Virus record (IMG/VR): IMGVR_UViG_3300031566_000172
Span: 1-37,314 of that record
Source of the DNA: a virus
Strand: one strand, 5' to 3'
DNA: 37,314 nucleotides
The position numbers and the translations under genes are program-made. Below the pieces are notes generated by a model. That model was not told the origin of the DNA. It saw only the letters and a list, made by a program, of their open reading frames with translations, and did no database searches. Shown here piece after piece: positions 15,636-23,323 of this stretch (positions within the stretch are counted from its first letter, which is position 1; each line of letters opens with the position of its first letter).

Positions 15636-16736
15636 ATGCCGACCGTCCCGCGCTCAGTACGCGAGCAAGCGTCACGCGCGCTCAAGCTCCACAAGAGAAC
15701 GCCCGTCTTCGGCGTGGGCGGGTCCGCTGTAGCGGAACGACTCTCGACCGAAGACGCCGTGGAGTTCGAGACCGTCGGTCGGATGCGTCGCTTCTTCACC
15801 GTGAACGAGAAGCAGTACGCCGACGCTCTCCAGCTCCAGCACGGCGCACACAACAGCCCGCTCATGCGTTCGTGGGCGCTGCATGGTGGCGACGCCGGGA
15901 AGGTGTGGGCGGAAGCCGCGTACCAGTCGGGCGTCAAGGCAGGCGAGGTCGATGAGGACCAGTGGGTCGCGCTCTTGCGTATGGAGCCCGCGCAACTGTA
16001 CGAGCGACTCAACTTCGGCGCGTGGAAGTGGGAGTACGGGATGACCCCGAAGTCCGCTGCACGCTTCGTCGAGGAGTACACGCGCGCACACCGCACCGAC
16101 TTCCGCTACGACCGTGCGTTCGGCGATGGCGGCGAGTCGGTCAAGACGGCGCTCATCCGTCGCATCGAAGGCGACAACCCGTTCAAGACGCTGGCTCGTG
16201 CCGTCACGCACCCCACCCTTGTTGAGAGTGCGGGGCGAGATCTGCGTGAGCACCGTGCGTCGCTCGGACACACGACGCTCAACTGGCCGGAGTTCGTCAC
16301 GTACTTCGTGCTCGCGGTTGAGGAGTCGCAGACGGCGTGCGCGCTGACGGGGGAAGGCGAGTTCCCGTGGCGAGGACGTGCCGTGAAGCCGGTGTTGGAG
16401 TATCTGGATCCGGTGGCGAGCTACGTGACGTTCTTCCACCCGCAGGGCGCGTGCTACCACAAAGACGCTCCGCAGGGCCTTCTGTCGGGGATCGACCGCC
16501 TCATGTGGCAGACTCACGAGGGCACGCTCACGGACGCGGCCTTCGTGCGCGAGACGCTGCGTACGGCCCGCGTGTGGACGGCACGCCACCAGCACGCGCG
16601 GGGCCTCGGACACACGCTTCTTGAAGCGTGGGCGCGAAGAGAGTGGGATTGGTTCCTGGAGGCGCTGCCCCTAGACTCTCCTTTGCGCACCCCGCTCGAA
16701 GTCTTTGTTGCAGAAGAGCGGCGGAACGCCCCTTGA
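15636..16736 (+). CDS. Hypothetical protein, 366 aa
   Basis: ATG 15636 is chosen because it follows the MazG-like stop by ten bases; an in-frame GTG at 15591 is the alternative. The protein is mostly helical with many Trp, His and Arg residues. A Gly-containing motif lies near the N-terminus (VFGVGGSAVAERL), then NSPLMRSWALHGGDAGKVW, a repeat-free middle, and a His-rich C-terminal helix (RVWTARHQHARGLGHTLLEAW). I recognise no family. It forms the end of a run of four tightly packed genes (14329-16736) with the sulfotransferase-like and MazG-like genes, so a nucleotide or macromolecule modification role is possible. Confidence 0.7.
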   Translation: MPTVPRSVREQASRALKLHKRTPVFGVGGSAVAERLSTEDAVEFETVGRMRRFFTVNEKQYADALQLQHGAHNSPLMRSWALHGGDAGKVWAEAAYQSGVKAGEVDEDQWVALLRMEPAQLYERLNFGAWKWEYGMTPKSAARFVEEYTRAHRTDFRYDRAFGDGGESVKTALIRRIEGDNPFKTLARAVTHPTLVESAGRDLREHRASLGHTTLNWPEFVTYFVLAVEESQTACALTGEGEFPWRGRAVKPVLEYLDPVASYVTFFHPQGACYHKDAPQGLLSGIDRLMWQTHEGTLTDAAFVRETLRTARVWTARHQHARGLGHTLLEAWARREWDWFLEALPLDSPLRTPLEVFVAEERRNAP

Positions 16737-16743
16737 CACGGGA

Positions 16744-16774
16744 TGTAGACGACGCCTCAGCTACCCCCTAGACT
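16744..16774 (+). promoter_or_regulatory. Putative phage promoter, TGTAGAC-N18-TAGACT
   Basis: TGTAGAC at 16744-16750 and TAGACT at 16769-16774, with exactly 18 bases between, just after the stop of the upstream gene and about 64 bases before the next ATG. This is among the best matches of the seven-site set. Confidence 0.6.
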
Positions 16775-16837
16775 TACTCACGCACCAGGGGCACCAGCCC
16801 TCGAACTCGAACCGGAATCTCCTCAAGGAGCCAAACC

Positions 16838-17314
16838 ATGCCCGCGACCCAAACCGCACTGCGCGCCGTCTACGAAATCGGCGCACCCAACGCCGAAGGA
16901 ATCGTCCTCGGCTTCCGCGTACGCAACCAGCAAGGCGGCAAGCTGGAACTGCTCGTCGAGAACCCGATCTCCTCGCGCCCCGCGACGCCGGGGTTCGAGA
17001 ACACGGGCCTTCAACAGCCGTTCACCTACTCGATTCAGGTCGCGCCCGCCCTGGCGACCGGGCTGCCGGACACGTTCGTCGATACGACCGCTGCCGACAA
17101 CCTCGAAGCCGTCGTGGACGTGGTGGCGACCCCCGGCTGCAACAACAGCCACACCGTCCTCATGCGCCCCGGCGTGGATGTCTTCGTGCTCATGGTCGCT
17201 TCCGGCGGCGCGCGCGGGCAGCTCCAAGTCGTCGGCGATCAGATCTGGGACCTGTGGCGCACCGTGAACCCCGCCGGTTCGGGCGGCGGCACCCCGGACC
17301 TCACGCCGGTCTGA
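16838..17314 (+). CDS. Small beta-rich virion-like protein, 158 aa
   Basis: AAGGAG precedes the ATG at 16838. The product lacks lysine-rich or coiled regions and consists of strands (GIVLGFRVRNQQGGKLELLV, TVLMRPGVDVFVLMVASGG) and loops rich in Pro, Thr and Gly, consistent with a compact beta-sandwich. It is followed by a double hairpin and then by another small beta protein; both lie directly before the head-maturation genes. Abundant capsid decoration or fibre-like proteins are often encoded in such single-gene units with their own promoter and terminator, so a decoration role is a reasonable inference. Confidence 0.75.
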   Translation: MPATQTALRAVYEIGAPNAEGIVLGFRVRNQQGGKLELLVENPISSRPATPGFENTGLQQPFTYSIQVAPALATGLPDTFVDTTAADNLEAVVDVVATPGCNNSHTVLMRPGVDVFVLMVASGGARGQLQVVGDQIWDLWRTVNPAGSGGGTPDLTPV

Positions 17315-17321
17315 TCCGAGT

Positions 17322-17376
17322 GGCCGCCTAGCGGCCTAACGCTGGTGCTCATCCCCCGGGCCTTCGGGCTCGGGGG
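17322..17376 (+). terminator. Two consecutive hairpins, probable terminator region
   Basis: GGCCGC/GCGGCC around CTA (17322-17336) is followed by a 10-base stem CCCCCGGGCC with TTCG loop and GGCTCGGGGG (17353-17376), containing one G:T pair. The UUCG tetraloop is very stable. No T-run follows, so this may attenuate rather than end transcription between the two beta-protein genes. Confidence 0.55.
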
Positions 17377-17438
17377 AATCCCCTCGGGAGCGCCACGGAT
17401 TCAGAGGGGACCGCAACCGAACACCACGGAGTAAGACG

Positions 17439-17963
17439 ATGCCCGCAGCAAGCCAGCTCTACGAAGTCCTCCCGCGTCACCAGCAGTTCCACATCGGACG
17501 CGATCTGTTGCGCACGCAGGCGAACAATCCGTTGGTCGGCGTCATCAAGCGCGAGGGCGTTCTCGAAAGTCCCGACGGCAACCCTGCGCTCCCGGCCGAC
17601 AACGCGCCGCAGCGCATCGTTCTCTTCTGCTGCGTTCGCAACTTCGGCACCGCGCCGTTCACGTTGGAGGCTGACCAGTCGGCCAACAACAACTCGGACG
17701 GCTTCGACCCCGACAACGCCGGTGCGGGACCGCTGACCCCCGACCCCTACGCCGACATCCCGATCCGCATCGACGGAGCGGACGTTGCGACAGGCGACGT
17801 GATCGTGCAGCCCGGTGGCGCGGTCGTGTTCCTGATCGAGTGGGACGAGACGCAAGACGACTACATCAAGTTCCAAGTGCCGGAAGGGGCTGCGTTCGGT
17901 GAGATGGCGATCGCCCACTACAACGGCACGCTCGTCACGCGCGGTCGCGAAGGCGTCATCTAG
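17439..17963 (+). CDS. Small beta-rich virion-like protein, 174 aa
   Basis: CGGAG lies upstream of the ATG at 17439. The sequence shows alternating strands and acidic loops (RIVLFCCVRNFGTAPFTLEA, then an Asn/Asp/Pro-rich loop, then IPIRIDGADVATGDVIVQPG). The part from about residue 50 onward resembles an immunoglobulin-like sandwich. No family is recognised. It shares general style and neighbourhood with the 16838 gene and precedes head-maturation genes. The stop is followed within a few bases by a strong AGGAGG that belongs to the next gene. Confidence 0.75.
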   Translation: MPAASQLYEVLPRHQQFHIGRDLLRTQANNPLVGVIKREGVLESPDGNPALPADNAPQRIVLFCCVRNFGTAPFTLEADQSANNNSDGFDPDNAGAGPLTPDPYADIPIRIDGADVATGDVIVQPGGAVVFLIEWDETQDDYIKFQVPEGAAFGEMAIAHYNGTLVTRGREGVI

Positions 17964-17973
17964 GAGGCCGACG

Positions 17974-18309
17974 GTGGCACAAGGGATGACCACGGGCGTC
18001 AAGAACGCCCTCTCCCGAGGGAGCGTGCACTCGATGTGCAAGGAGTGCGGCTTCCCGTTGCCGCGTTACCCAGGTCGCTACCCGAAGGACTGTCCGAGCT
18101 GCGGGGGCGAGCGTCAGGTCGAGAAGGCCGACGAAGAGACCTCGCGGATCGGGATGTCGGCGTATGAGCTGGTCATCGAAGACGGCTACGTGCCGTCGGT
18201 CGGCGATACCTTCACGGTCGGAGAACAGACCGGCACGATCGTCGAGGTGGACGAAGACGCTGCGTACGTTGAGTGGTCGGATGGCGAAGTGCAGGTGTTC
18301 TCGCTGTGA
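17974..18309 (+). CDS. Zinc-ribbon plus small beta-barrel protein, 111 aa
   Basis: GTG 17974 is the start because AGGAGG (17962-17967) stands six bases upstream; the in-frame ATG at 17986 has no such signal. A zinc ribbon (CKEC-x13-CPSC, about residues 18-37) is followed by a short acidic linker and an SH3- or KOW-like beta segment (VGDTFTVGEQTGTIVEVDED, about 79-98). The stop overlaps the next start. The function is unknown; the combination suggests a nucleic-acid or protein-complex binder acting in head assembly, given the neighbours. Confidence 0.7.
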   Translation: MAQGMTTGVKNALSRGSVHSMCKECGFPLPRYPGRYPKDCPSCGGERQVEKADEETSRIGMSAYELVIEDGYVPSVGDTFTVGEQTGTIVEVDEDAAYVEWSDGEVQVFSL

Positions 18310-18713
18310 CGTTGCTCACTCCGCGACGAGGACAGGCCCCCGTGCCCGAGGTGCTGCCGGGCGACTTCTTCGTCCTGGAGTTTTCGCGGCTGACCGACAC
18401 CTTTCTCTTGCATGTAGACGACGAGGATCGAAGCACCTACGATCTGGGCGATGAAATTGCCGCGCTACAGATGCTCTTCCGCACCCGGACGAACGCAGTC
18501 AACGGAGGCCCCCTCCAGCCGGAGCTGATCGACCGCACGATCGACATCGCTCGGGAGCTGGGCATGGCTCAGTACATTCCGACTCTGGGCGAGCTGGTCG
18601 AAGACCGAGTGCTTTCGATCGTTCCCCGAGATGCCAACCGAGGGCTCAAGTTCGATGAAGACGAAGACCAAAAAAACTGGACCCACGGGCTCCGCCAACG
18701 AGTCGGTCGCTGA
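18306..18713 (+). CDS. Hypothetical protein before the prohead protease, 135 aa
   Basis: It starts at GTG 18306 in a GTGA overlap with the zinc-ribbon gene and overlaps the protease gene by about 60-80 bases in another frame. The N-terminal half is beta-rich (VLPGDFFVLEFSRLTDTFLL), the middle has an acidic helix (YDLGDEIAALQMLF) and the C-terminal part is acidic then basic. I do not recognise it. In T4-type genomes small prohead core proteins lie directly before the protease, so a core or capsid assembly role is a positional guess. A promoter-like pair sits inside the gene at 18413-18443. Confidence 0.6.
   Translation: MTLLTPRRGQAPVPEVLPGDFFVLEFSRLTDTFLLHVDDEDRSTYDLGDEIAALQMLFRTRTNAVNGGPLQPELIDRTIDIARELGMAQYIPTLGELVEDRVLSIVPRDANRGLKFDEDEDQKNWTHGLRQRVGR
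18413..18443 (+). promoter_or_regulatory. Putative internal promoter, TGTAGAC-N18-TACGAT
   Basis: TGTAGAC (18413-18419), 18 bases, TACGAT (18438-18443): same motif and spacing as the intergenic sites but inside a coding region, about 190-210 bases before the protease starts. It could raise expression of protease-scaffold and capsid genes. A chance match in coding sequence cannot be excluded. Confidence 0.4.
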
Positions 18714-20244
18714 CCTACCCCGCATTCTTTGCGAAGGCTGGTTGGACGAAGGCTGCGAAGGGTCATGCGTCTTCATCCCCGAGCGCGCGTATGTCATCCA
18801 AGACGACAAGGCGTGGTTCGCGTGGGGTAACGCACAGCTCGACGAGTCGATGGGAGACGTGCATCTCGTCGAGAGCTTCGACGATCTCGACCTCGAAGAG
18901 CGCGTTGTCAACGGCACGAGCGTCAAGATGCCGAAGGGCGGACGTTGGGTAGTCGAGGGTCCGGGCCAACGCTCGGACGTGAAGAACGCGAATCAGCGCA
19001 CTTACTCCCGCAAGATCTGGGAGAAGCTGGTCGGCGACAAGGACAGCTACGTGCAGCAGGCGATCACCGAGCGCGCGATGGTCGGTCACCTCGAACACCC
19101 GAAGGACGGACGCACCGACCTCAACAACGCAGCCATCCTCACCACCAAGGCCGAGCTTCGCGAAGACGGCGTGGTGTGGAACCAGTTTGAGCTGCTCGAC
19201 ACGCCGGGCGGCGCTGTCCTGCAAGAGCTGACTCGCAAGGGCGTCAAGTGGGGTGTCAGCTCGCGTGGCACCGGCACGGTCGGCGACGACGGCGCGGTGA
19301 GCGAGTCCGACTACACGCTCAAGACGTGGGACGCCGTGGCCTCTCCCAGCACGCCGGGCGCGCACCCGAAACTCGTGCTCTACGGACGCCAGCGCAACGA
19401 GAACACCGACGAGGACGCTCCTGTCCTGTCGGAAGAGGGCACCCAGACCCTCGAACACCTGATCGAACTGACCGAGACCGAAGCTGACGGCATCTCCGAG
19501 TCCGTCGTGCTCCGCCGAGACATCCTCTCCACCCTCGCGACCCTAGACGAAAGCGACCTCCAGGCCGCGATCCTCGGGGACCAGGGCTGGGCGAAGATCC
19601 ACGCCGCCATCGAGCGCGCGCGTGCACTGTCGAACGGCGATGGCATCGACGAGGCGATCGAGGAAGCCCTCGCAAGCGGCGAAGGTGAGGACGAGACGAG
19701 TGGGAACCTTCTGGGGACCATCGAAGACCTGCAAGAGCAGGTCAGTGATTCCGTGGCCGAGAACATCGAGCTACGGGAACAACTGGAAGCTGCCGAGTCC
19801 GAGCGCACTGCGCAGACGGAACGGCTGGCTGTGGTGGAAGGGGAGCTGACCCAACTTCGGGTCGAGTGTGACCTTGCACGCGAGCTTCTGGCAGAGACCC
19901 CCGGCCGAAACGTCGGGGATGTGGCCGCTGCGGCGGACGAAGCAATCAGCATGGAGCCCGAGCTGGAACGCTTCCGCGATCTCATGGAGAGCGTGGAGAC
20001 GGTCGAGCAGGTCCGCACCCTTGCTGAACGCCTCGCCCCGGTCGTGCACAAGCCCGCTCTCGTCGTTGAGACGGAGGAGCCGGTGGTGCCGCCCAAGCCA
20101 AAGCGACGCGCGCGGACCGCTCTACCCGTCGGAGTGTCTTTGAACGAGACCGTCGTGAGGCGATCAAGAGTTGTCCCGACGATCGCGGAGTCCTCCGGGG
20201 CTTCCCTCGTCGCGAAGATGCCCGGCTTCAAAAGAACCTCGTGA
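18631..20244 (+). CDS. Prohead protease (T4 gp21 / peptidase S80-like) fused to a scaffold region
   Basis: The first 250 or so residues carry the T4-type prohead protease signature: GHLEHP with the catalytic His at residue 153 (from ATG 18631) and GVSSRGTG with the nucleophile Ser at 210 or 211, separated much as in T4 gp21. The region after residue 270 is acidic and helical, with a long coiled coil (about 360-420), and resembles a scaffold core protein, normally a separate gene (T4 gp22). IDE/A and IEE/A sites (around residues 338-346) and LDE/G near residue 37 fit self-processing. The start may instead be ATG 18655, which has GAGGG upstream. The enzyme should mature the prohead by cutting capsid, scaffold and internal proteins. 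The major capsid gene follows. Confidence 0.92.
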   Translation: MPTEGSSSMKTKTKKTGPTGSANESVADLPRILCEGWLDEGCEGSCVFIPERAYVIQDDKAWFAWGNAQLDESMGDVHLVESFDDLDLEERVVNGTSVKMPKGGRWVVEGPGQRSDVKNANQRTYSRKIWEKLVGDKDSYVQQAITERAMVGHLEHPKDGRTDLNNAAILTTKAELREDGVVWNQFELLDTPGGAVLQELTRKGVKWGVSSRGTGTVGDDGAVSESDYTLKTWDAVASPSTPGAHPKLVLYGRQRNENTDEDAPVLSEEGTQTLEHLIELTETEADGISESVVLRRDILSTLATLDESDLQAAILGDQGWAKIHAAIERARALSNGDGIDEAIEEALASGEGEDETSGNLLGTIEDLQEQVSDSVAENIELREQLEAAESERTAQTERLAVVEGELTQLRVECDLARELLAETPGRNVGDVAAAADEAISMEPELERFRDLMESVETVEQVRTLAERLAPVVHKPALVVETEEPVVPPKPKRRARTALPVGVSLNETVVRRSRVVPTIAESSGASLVAKMPGFKRTS

Positions 20245-20289
20245 CTGACGCCCTCTGGCGCAGCACACCACACCAAGGAAAACACAGAC

Positions 20290-21789
20290 ATGATTCTCTC
20301 GAATCAAGGCATCTACGAAGGGATCCTCGAAGCAGGCGCACGCCTCGCTGAGACTCCCGAGGCCGAAGGCGGCTGGGCCGAATACTTCATGGCGACCGAC
20401 GAGGCCGACATGAGCATCGACGACCCGATTCTTCGGGCTCAGACGTGCATCCTCCTGGAGAACGCCAAGCGTGAGATGGCCCGTGGCCTCCCGCGCGCTG
20501 TCATCGAAGGTCGCGTGACCCTCGACGAGACCACGCGCTCCGCGCTGGTCGGCGGTTTCTCCGACTACCTGTTCCCGATCATTCGTGCGGGCTTCCCCAC
20601 GAACCCGATCAACGAACTCGTCTCCGTCCAGCCCACGACCCGCCGCACTGCGACGATCGTGTACTGGAACTGGATCGTCGGCACCAGCAAGGGCCAGTTC
20701 ACCCAGGGCCAAAAGCTCTTCGATGCCAACACCGGCAAGCAGACCCGTGACATCGACTTCTCGAACGAAGTCGTGAACGGCGAAGCGATCCCGGCGCTCG
20801 GCGGCGCGAACGCCACCAATAGTGGAACCCTCGCGTTCCACGACGGCGGCGGCGTCCGTCCGGGCACCGTGGCGCTGTCTTTGGAGGTCACCACCGGCCC
20901 GACCATCGTGACCTTCGTGGACAACGGCAACGGTGCCTTCATCGCGGGCGGCGGCTTGACCATCACGGCCAGCTCGATCGACTACCAGACCGGCGCGTGG
21001 TCCATCACCCTCAACCTGGAGACCTTCACCACCAGCACGGCCAACACGGCCACCTACCGCTGGGACTCGGAAGGCTCGACGATGATCCCGCAGGTGGACG
21101 TGCAGATCGTGACGAACACCGTTCAGACCGAACGGCGTGCGCTCAAGATCAACTACTCCAAGGAAGCGATGCAGGACGTGATGTCCGAATTCGGCGTCTC
21201 CCTGGAGCCCAACCTCGTCGCAGGTGCGGCCGAGCAGATGAACTACGAGATCGCTCGTCAGGTCATCGCCGAGGTCTTCCAGGTCGCGCCCGTGGCGTCT
21301 CAGTTCTCGCTGACGGTGCCCGCTGGCATCTCGCAGCAAGAGCACTTCCGCGACATCATCTTCAACATCAACTCCGCGTCGAACTCCATCTGGGCACGCA
21401 CCCAGAAGGGCTACGGCAACTGGTTGGTCGTTGACGAGGGCTTCGCGAACCTCGTCGAGTCCCTGCCCGCTTCGCTGTTCGTCCCGAGCCCGATGCCGCC
21501 GTCCGTCCACGGGCTGCACTTCATCGGCACGCTCCTGAACCGCTACCGCGTCTACAAGGACCTCCACCTCGACAAAGAGCCGGGCTCCGCGACCGTGGGC
21601 AACATGCTCATGGGCTTCAAGGGTGCCAACTTCTTCGAGGCCGGGTTCGTGTGGGCTCCGTACCAGCTCATGTACACGACCTCCCCGCTGGAGACGGCCG
21701 ACTTCCTGACCCAGCGCGGTCTGGCGAGCCGGTACGCGACCAAGATGGTCAACGCCGACATGTACTCGCGGATCGACCTGCTCGCGTAG
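20290..21789 (+). CDS. Major capsid protein (T4 gp23-like)
   Basis: A 499-residue protein after AAGGAA (20275-20280). The N-terminal 80 residues are a helical, acidic pro-segment with likely protease sites ILE/A (residue 14), VIE/G (73) and LDE/T (80). The conserved start of the mature shell protein follows (DYLFPIIRAGFPTNPINELV, then a VQPTT strand). An inserted beta domain occupies about residues 175-265, and the second half has the gp23-type features ERRALKINYSKEAMQDV, LVVDEGFANLVES and NMLMGFKG. It builds the hexamers of the capsid; mature mass would be lower after cleavage. The gene directly follows the protease-scaffold gene, as in T4-type genomes, and is closed by a strong terminator. 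Confidence 0.95.
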   Translation: MILSNQGIYEGILEAGARLAETPEAEGGWAEYFMATDEADMSIDDPILRAQTCILLENAKREMARGLPRAVIEGRVTLDETTRSALVGGFSDYLFPIIRAGFPTNPINELVSVQPTTRRTATIVYWNWIVGTSKGQFTQGQKLFDANTGKQTRDIDFSNEVVNGEAIPALGGANATNSGTLAFHDGGGVRPGTVALSLEVTTGPTIVTFVDNGNGAFIAGGGLTITASSIDYQTGAWSITLNLETFTTSTANTATYRWDSEGSTMIPQVDVQIVTNTVQTERRALKINYSKEAMQDVMSEFGVSLEPNLVAGAAEQMNYEIARQVIAEVFQVAPVASQFSLTVPAGISQQEHFRDIIFNINSASNSIWARTQKGYGNWLVVDEGFANLVESLPASLFVPSPMPPSVHGLHFIGTLLNRYRVYKDLHLDKEPGSATVGNMLMGFKGANFFEAGFVWAPYQLMYTTSPLETADFLTQRGLASRYATKMVNADMYSRIDLLA

Positions 21790-21838
21790 TCCACGCTCGG
21801 GCAGCGCGGTGAGTGGAATCTCCGCGACGCTCTCTCAG

Positions 21839-21876
21839 GAGCCCCGTCCTCTTCGCAGGGGGCGGGGCTCTTTCGT
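21839..21876 (+). terminator. Strong intrinsic terminator after the capsid gene
   Basis: GAGCCCCGTCC (21839-21849) pairs with GGGCGGGGCTC (21860-21870), with one G:T pair, around a 10-base loop, and TTTCGTT follows. It lies 50 bases after the major capsid stop, the expected end of a highly expressed unit. Confidence 0.8.
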
Positions 21877-21923
21877 TCTGCAAGACTTCAAGCTGCGCCG
21901 CGACAACGGTTTAGGGGGCGTCC

Positions 21924-22355
21924 TTGCAGAACTGGAGCTGTCCTCCCAATCTGCAAGGCATGACTGTCGTGCTCTACTTCGACGGCGTGATGCCGCACAC
22001 GAGGAACCGCTGGCCCGCGCTCCTGCGTTCGATGGATGGCGTGAAGGCGATCGGGATGCCGGACGACGGCCAAGGCAACTCGGATCTCCGCTTCGTGCTC
22101 GACGACTACCCGGACCACACGCCCGTCTATGTGGTCGCTGACACGGCGGCGCACGGTGCCCTCCAGCTCGACACGTTCCAGCACCCCGAGAAGGCGCTGT
22201 ACGTGTTCGGACCTGACCACGGGTTCATTGCTCCGCCGGAGGGTGCGGTGCGCGTCACGATCTTCATGTCGCGCTCAGACCGCTCCATCTTCTCGGACCA
22301 CGCGGGAGCGATGGTGCTCTATCACCGACGCACGCAGCGCGGCACCTGGACGTGA
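21924..22355 (+). CDS. SPOUT/TrmH-like RNA methyltransferase, divergent
   Basis: The frame starts at TTG 21924, with AGGGGG at 21913-21918, or at ATG 21960, which lacks a binding site. The C-terminal 60 residues show the SPOUT knot pattern: ALYVFGPDHGF as the first cofactor loop (family G-P/S-E-x-x-G), a strand VRVTIFM, then RSIFSDHAGAMVLYHRRTQ matching the RSLNLSNAVAIVLYE-type motif of TrmL/TrmH proteins. The N-terminal part, with HTRNRWPALLRSMDG, fits their P-N-x-x-A-x-x-R-x-A element. The predicted role is 2'-O-methylation of RNA, perhaps tRNA, using S-adenosylmethionine; several motif residues differ, so activity is uncertain. It lies downstream of the capsid terminator with no clear promoter of its own. 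Confidence 0.55.
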   Translation: MQNWSCPPNLQGMTVVLYFDGVMPHTRNRWPALLRSMDGVKAIGMPDDGQGNSDLRFVLDDYPDHTPVYVVADTAAHGALQLDTFQHPEKALYVFGPDHGFIAPPEGAVRVTIFMSRSDRSIFSDHAGAMVLYHRRTQRGTWT

Positions 22356-22409
22356 AGCGCAACGATTCGTCGGCCGCCGCTTCGCGCGGGCTTCTACGCT
22401 TCGCACCCA

Positions 22410-22532
22410 TCACGGCCCTCCCGGCGCGAGGTGGTTCATCACGAGGCCGAGGATGAGGCCGAGTACGGACGCGCCAACGATGATCGCGAGACCTCCGCAC
22501 AACTCCCCGAAGCGGGTGCGCAGTTCTTTCAT
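22410..22532 (-). CDS. Tiny single-span membrane protein, 40 aa
   Basis: Third gene of the minus-strand cassette, beginning one base after the stop of the gene before it. A charged N-terminus (MKELRTRFGELCGG) leads into one transmembrane segment (LAIIVGASVLGLILGLVMNH, about residues 15-34) and a short Pro/Gly tail. Size and layout are like small phage holin-type or exclusion peptides, though a 40-residue membrane peptide cannot be assigned a role from sequence alone. It converges with the SPOUT-like gene on the other strand. Confidence 0.6.
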   Translation of the reverse strand: MKELRTRFGELCGGLAIIVGASVLGLILGLVMNHLAPGGP

Positions 22533-22533
22533 G

Positions 22534-22716
22534 TCAGCCAACTTTCTCTGGGGTGACGCTCACGAACTCAATCACGCGATGGTTCGTCTCCATGTACTGT
22601 TTACCTGCCTCGACTGCGCTGTCTTCCGTCGCGGCAGCGAGGATGCAGGTCTGGTCGTGAGGGCCGTCCGCCGTGATGAAGACGCAGCGGACCTTCCATG
22701 CGTCGAGGTGCGTCAA
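22534..22716 (-). CDS. Small hypothetical protein, 60 aa
   Basis: Its start overlaps the stop of the 160-residue gene by four bases (ATGA on the minus strand). The product has clear alpha/beta character: strand VRCVFITADGP, DQTCILAAATEDSAVEAGKQ as a strand-helix unit, then RVIEFVSVTPEKV. This resembles a ferredoxin-like half-fold. The coding pattern on the minus strand is sensible, whereas + strand frames here give Arg/Ser-rich nonsense. The function is unknown. Confidence 0.65.
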   Translation of the reverse strand: MTHLDAWKVRCVFITADGPHDQTCILAAATEDSAVEAGKQYMETNHRVIEFVSVTPEKVG

Positions 22717-23195
22717 TTCTTCTCCTGCGTGATGAAGAGCGACAGCGCGGGCTCAGTCTCCGCGAGCTTCCAATCGCCGTTCGGGGGGAACGTGCCGACC
22801 GCACCGTCAGCGATCGGGAACGGGAATCGAATCAGGAGCGCCGACTCCTTCCAGGCTTGCGCCAAGCGTGCCTTCACCGCGCTGTTCATCGAGCCTTGGA
22901 TGTGAATCGTGAAGGTCTCTGGCCGGATTCGGATCACGGTGCCGTCGGATGCGGCCGTGACGAGGGACCAGCTCTTGAAGACCTCGCGCCGCGTGTCGCG
23001 GGCTCCGCGCTCCGCTGCCTCTTGCGCACGCACGGCTGCGAGCACTTGGCTGCCCAGCATACGCACGAGGGTCGGCCCTCCTCTGAGCCACTGCCACCAG
23101 AGCTGGAGGATGATGCGCCACTTGGGCTGACGGTCGAGCTTTGCGTTGAGATCTTGGGTCATCGGAGGGTGTGCTTGGGGAGTGCAGCGTGTCAT
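22713..23195 (-). CDS. Hypothetical protein leading the minus-strand cassette, 160 aa
   Basis: The minus-strand frame begins at ATG 23195 or ATG 23162; neither has a strong ribosome binding site. The N-terminal part has a Trp-rich amphipathic helix (KWRIILQLWWQWLRGG) followed by a charged helix, then a beta-rich domain (DGTVIRIRPETFTIHIQGSM, then a helix with KARLAQAWKES, then LLIRFPFPIADG). The first region may associate with membranes. I recognise no family. It is the first gene of a three-gene operon that runs against all its neighbours, as small cargo genes inserted in phage structural regions often do. Confidence 0.7.
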   Translation of the reverse strand: MTRCTPQAHPPMTQDLNAKLDRQPKWRIILQLWWQWLRGGPTLVRMLGSQVLAAVRAQEAAERGARDTRREVFKSWSLVTAASDGTVIRIRPETFTIHIQGSMNSAVKARLAQAWKESALLIRFPFPIADGAVGTFPPNGDWKLAETEPALSLFITQEKN

Positions 23196-23243
23196 GCTCT
23201 AGGTTCTTCTTTTTGAGCTTACCCCGTATCGGACGATCGGGCA

Positions 23244-23274
23244 TGTAGACCGAAGGGATTTTGCCTCTTACACT
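23244..23274 (+). promoter_or_regulatory. Putative phage promoter, TGTAGAC-N18-TACACT
   Basis: TGTAGAC at 23244-23250 and TACACT at 23269-23274, 18 bases apart, in the 128-base gap between the divergent minus-strand cassette and the neck genes. It would restart + strand transcription after the capsid terminator. Confidence 0.55.
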
Positions 23275-23323
23275 GCCCGTCCCGGCGCGACAACGCGCGC
23301 CATAGCCCTCACCAGGAGCCCCG

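Noticed and set aside
22264-22409. Minus-strand frame of 48 residues after the membrane peptide gene
   Set aside because: Arg/Ser/Pro-rich, no recognisable structure, and it runs antisense into the 3' end of the SPOUT-like gene.
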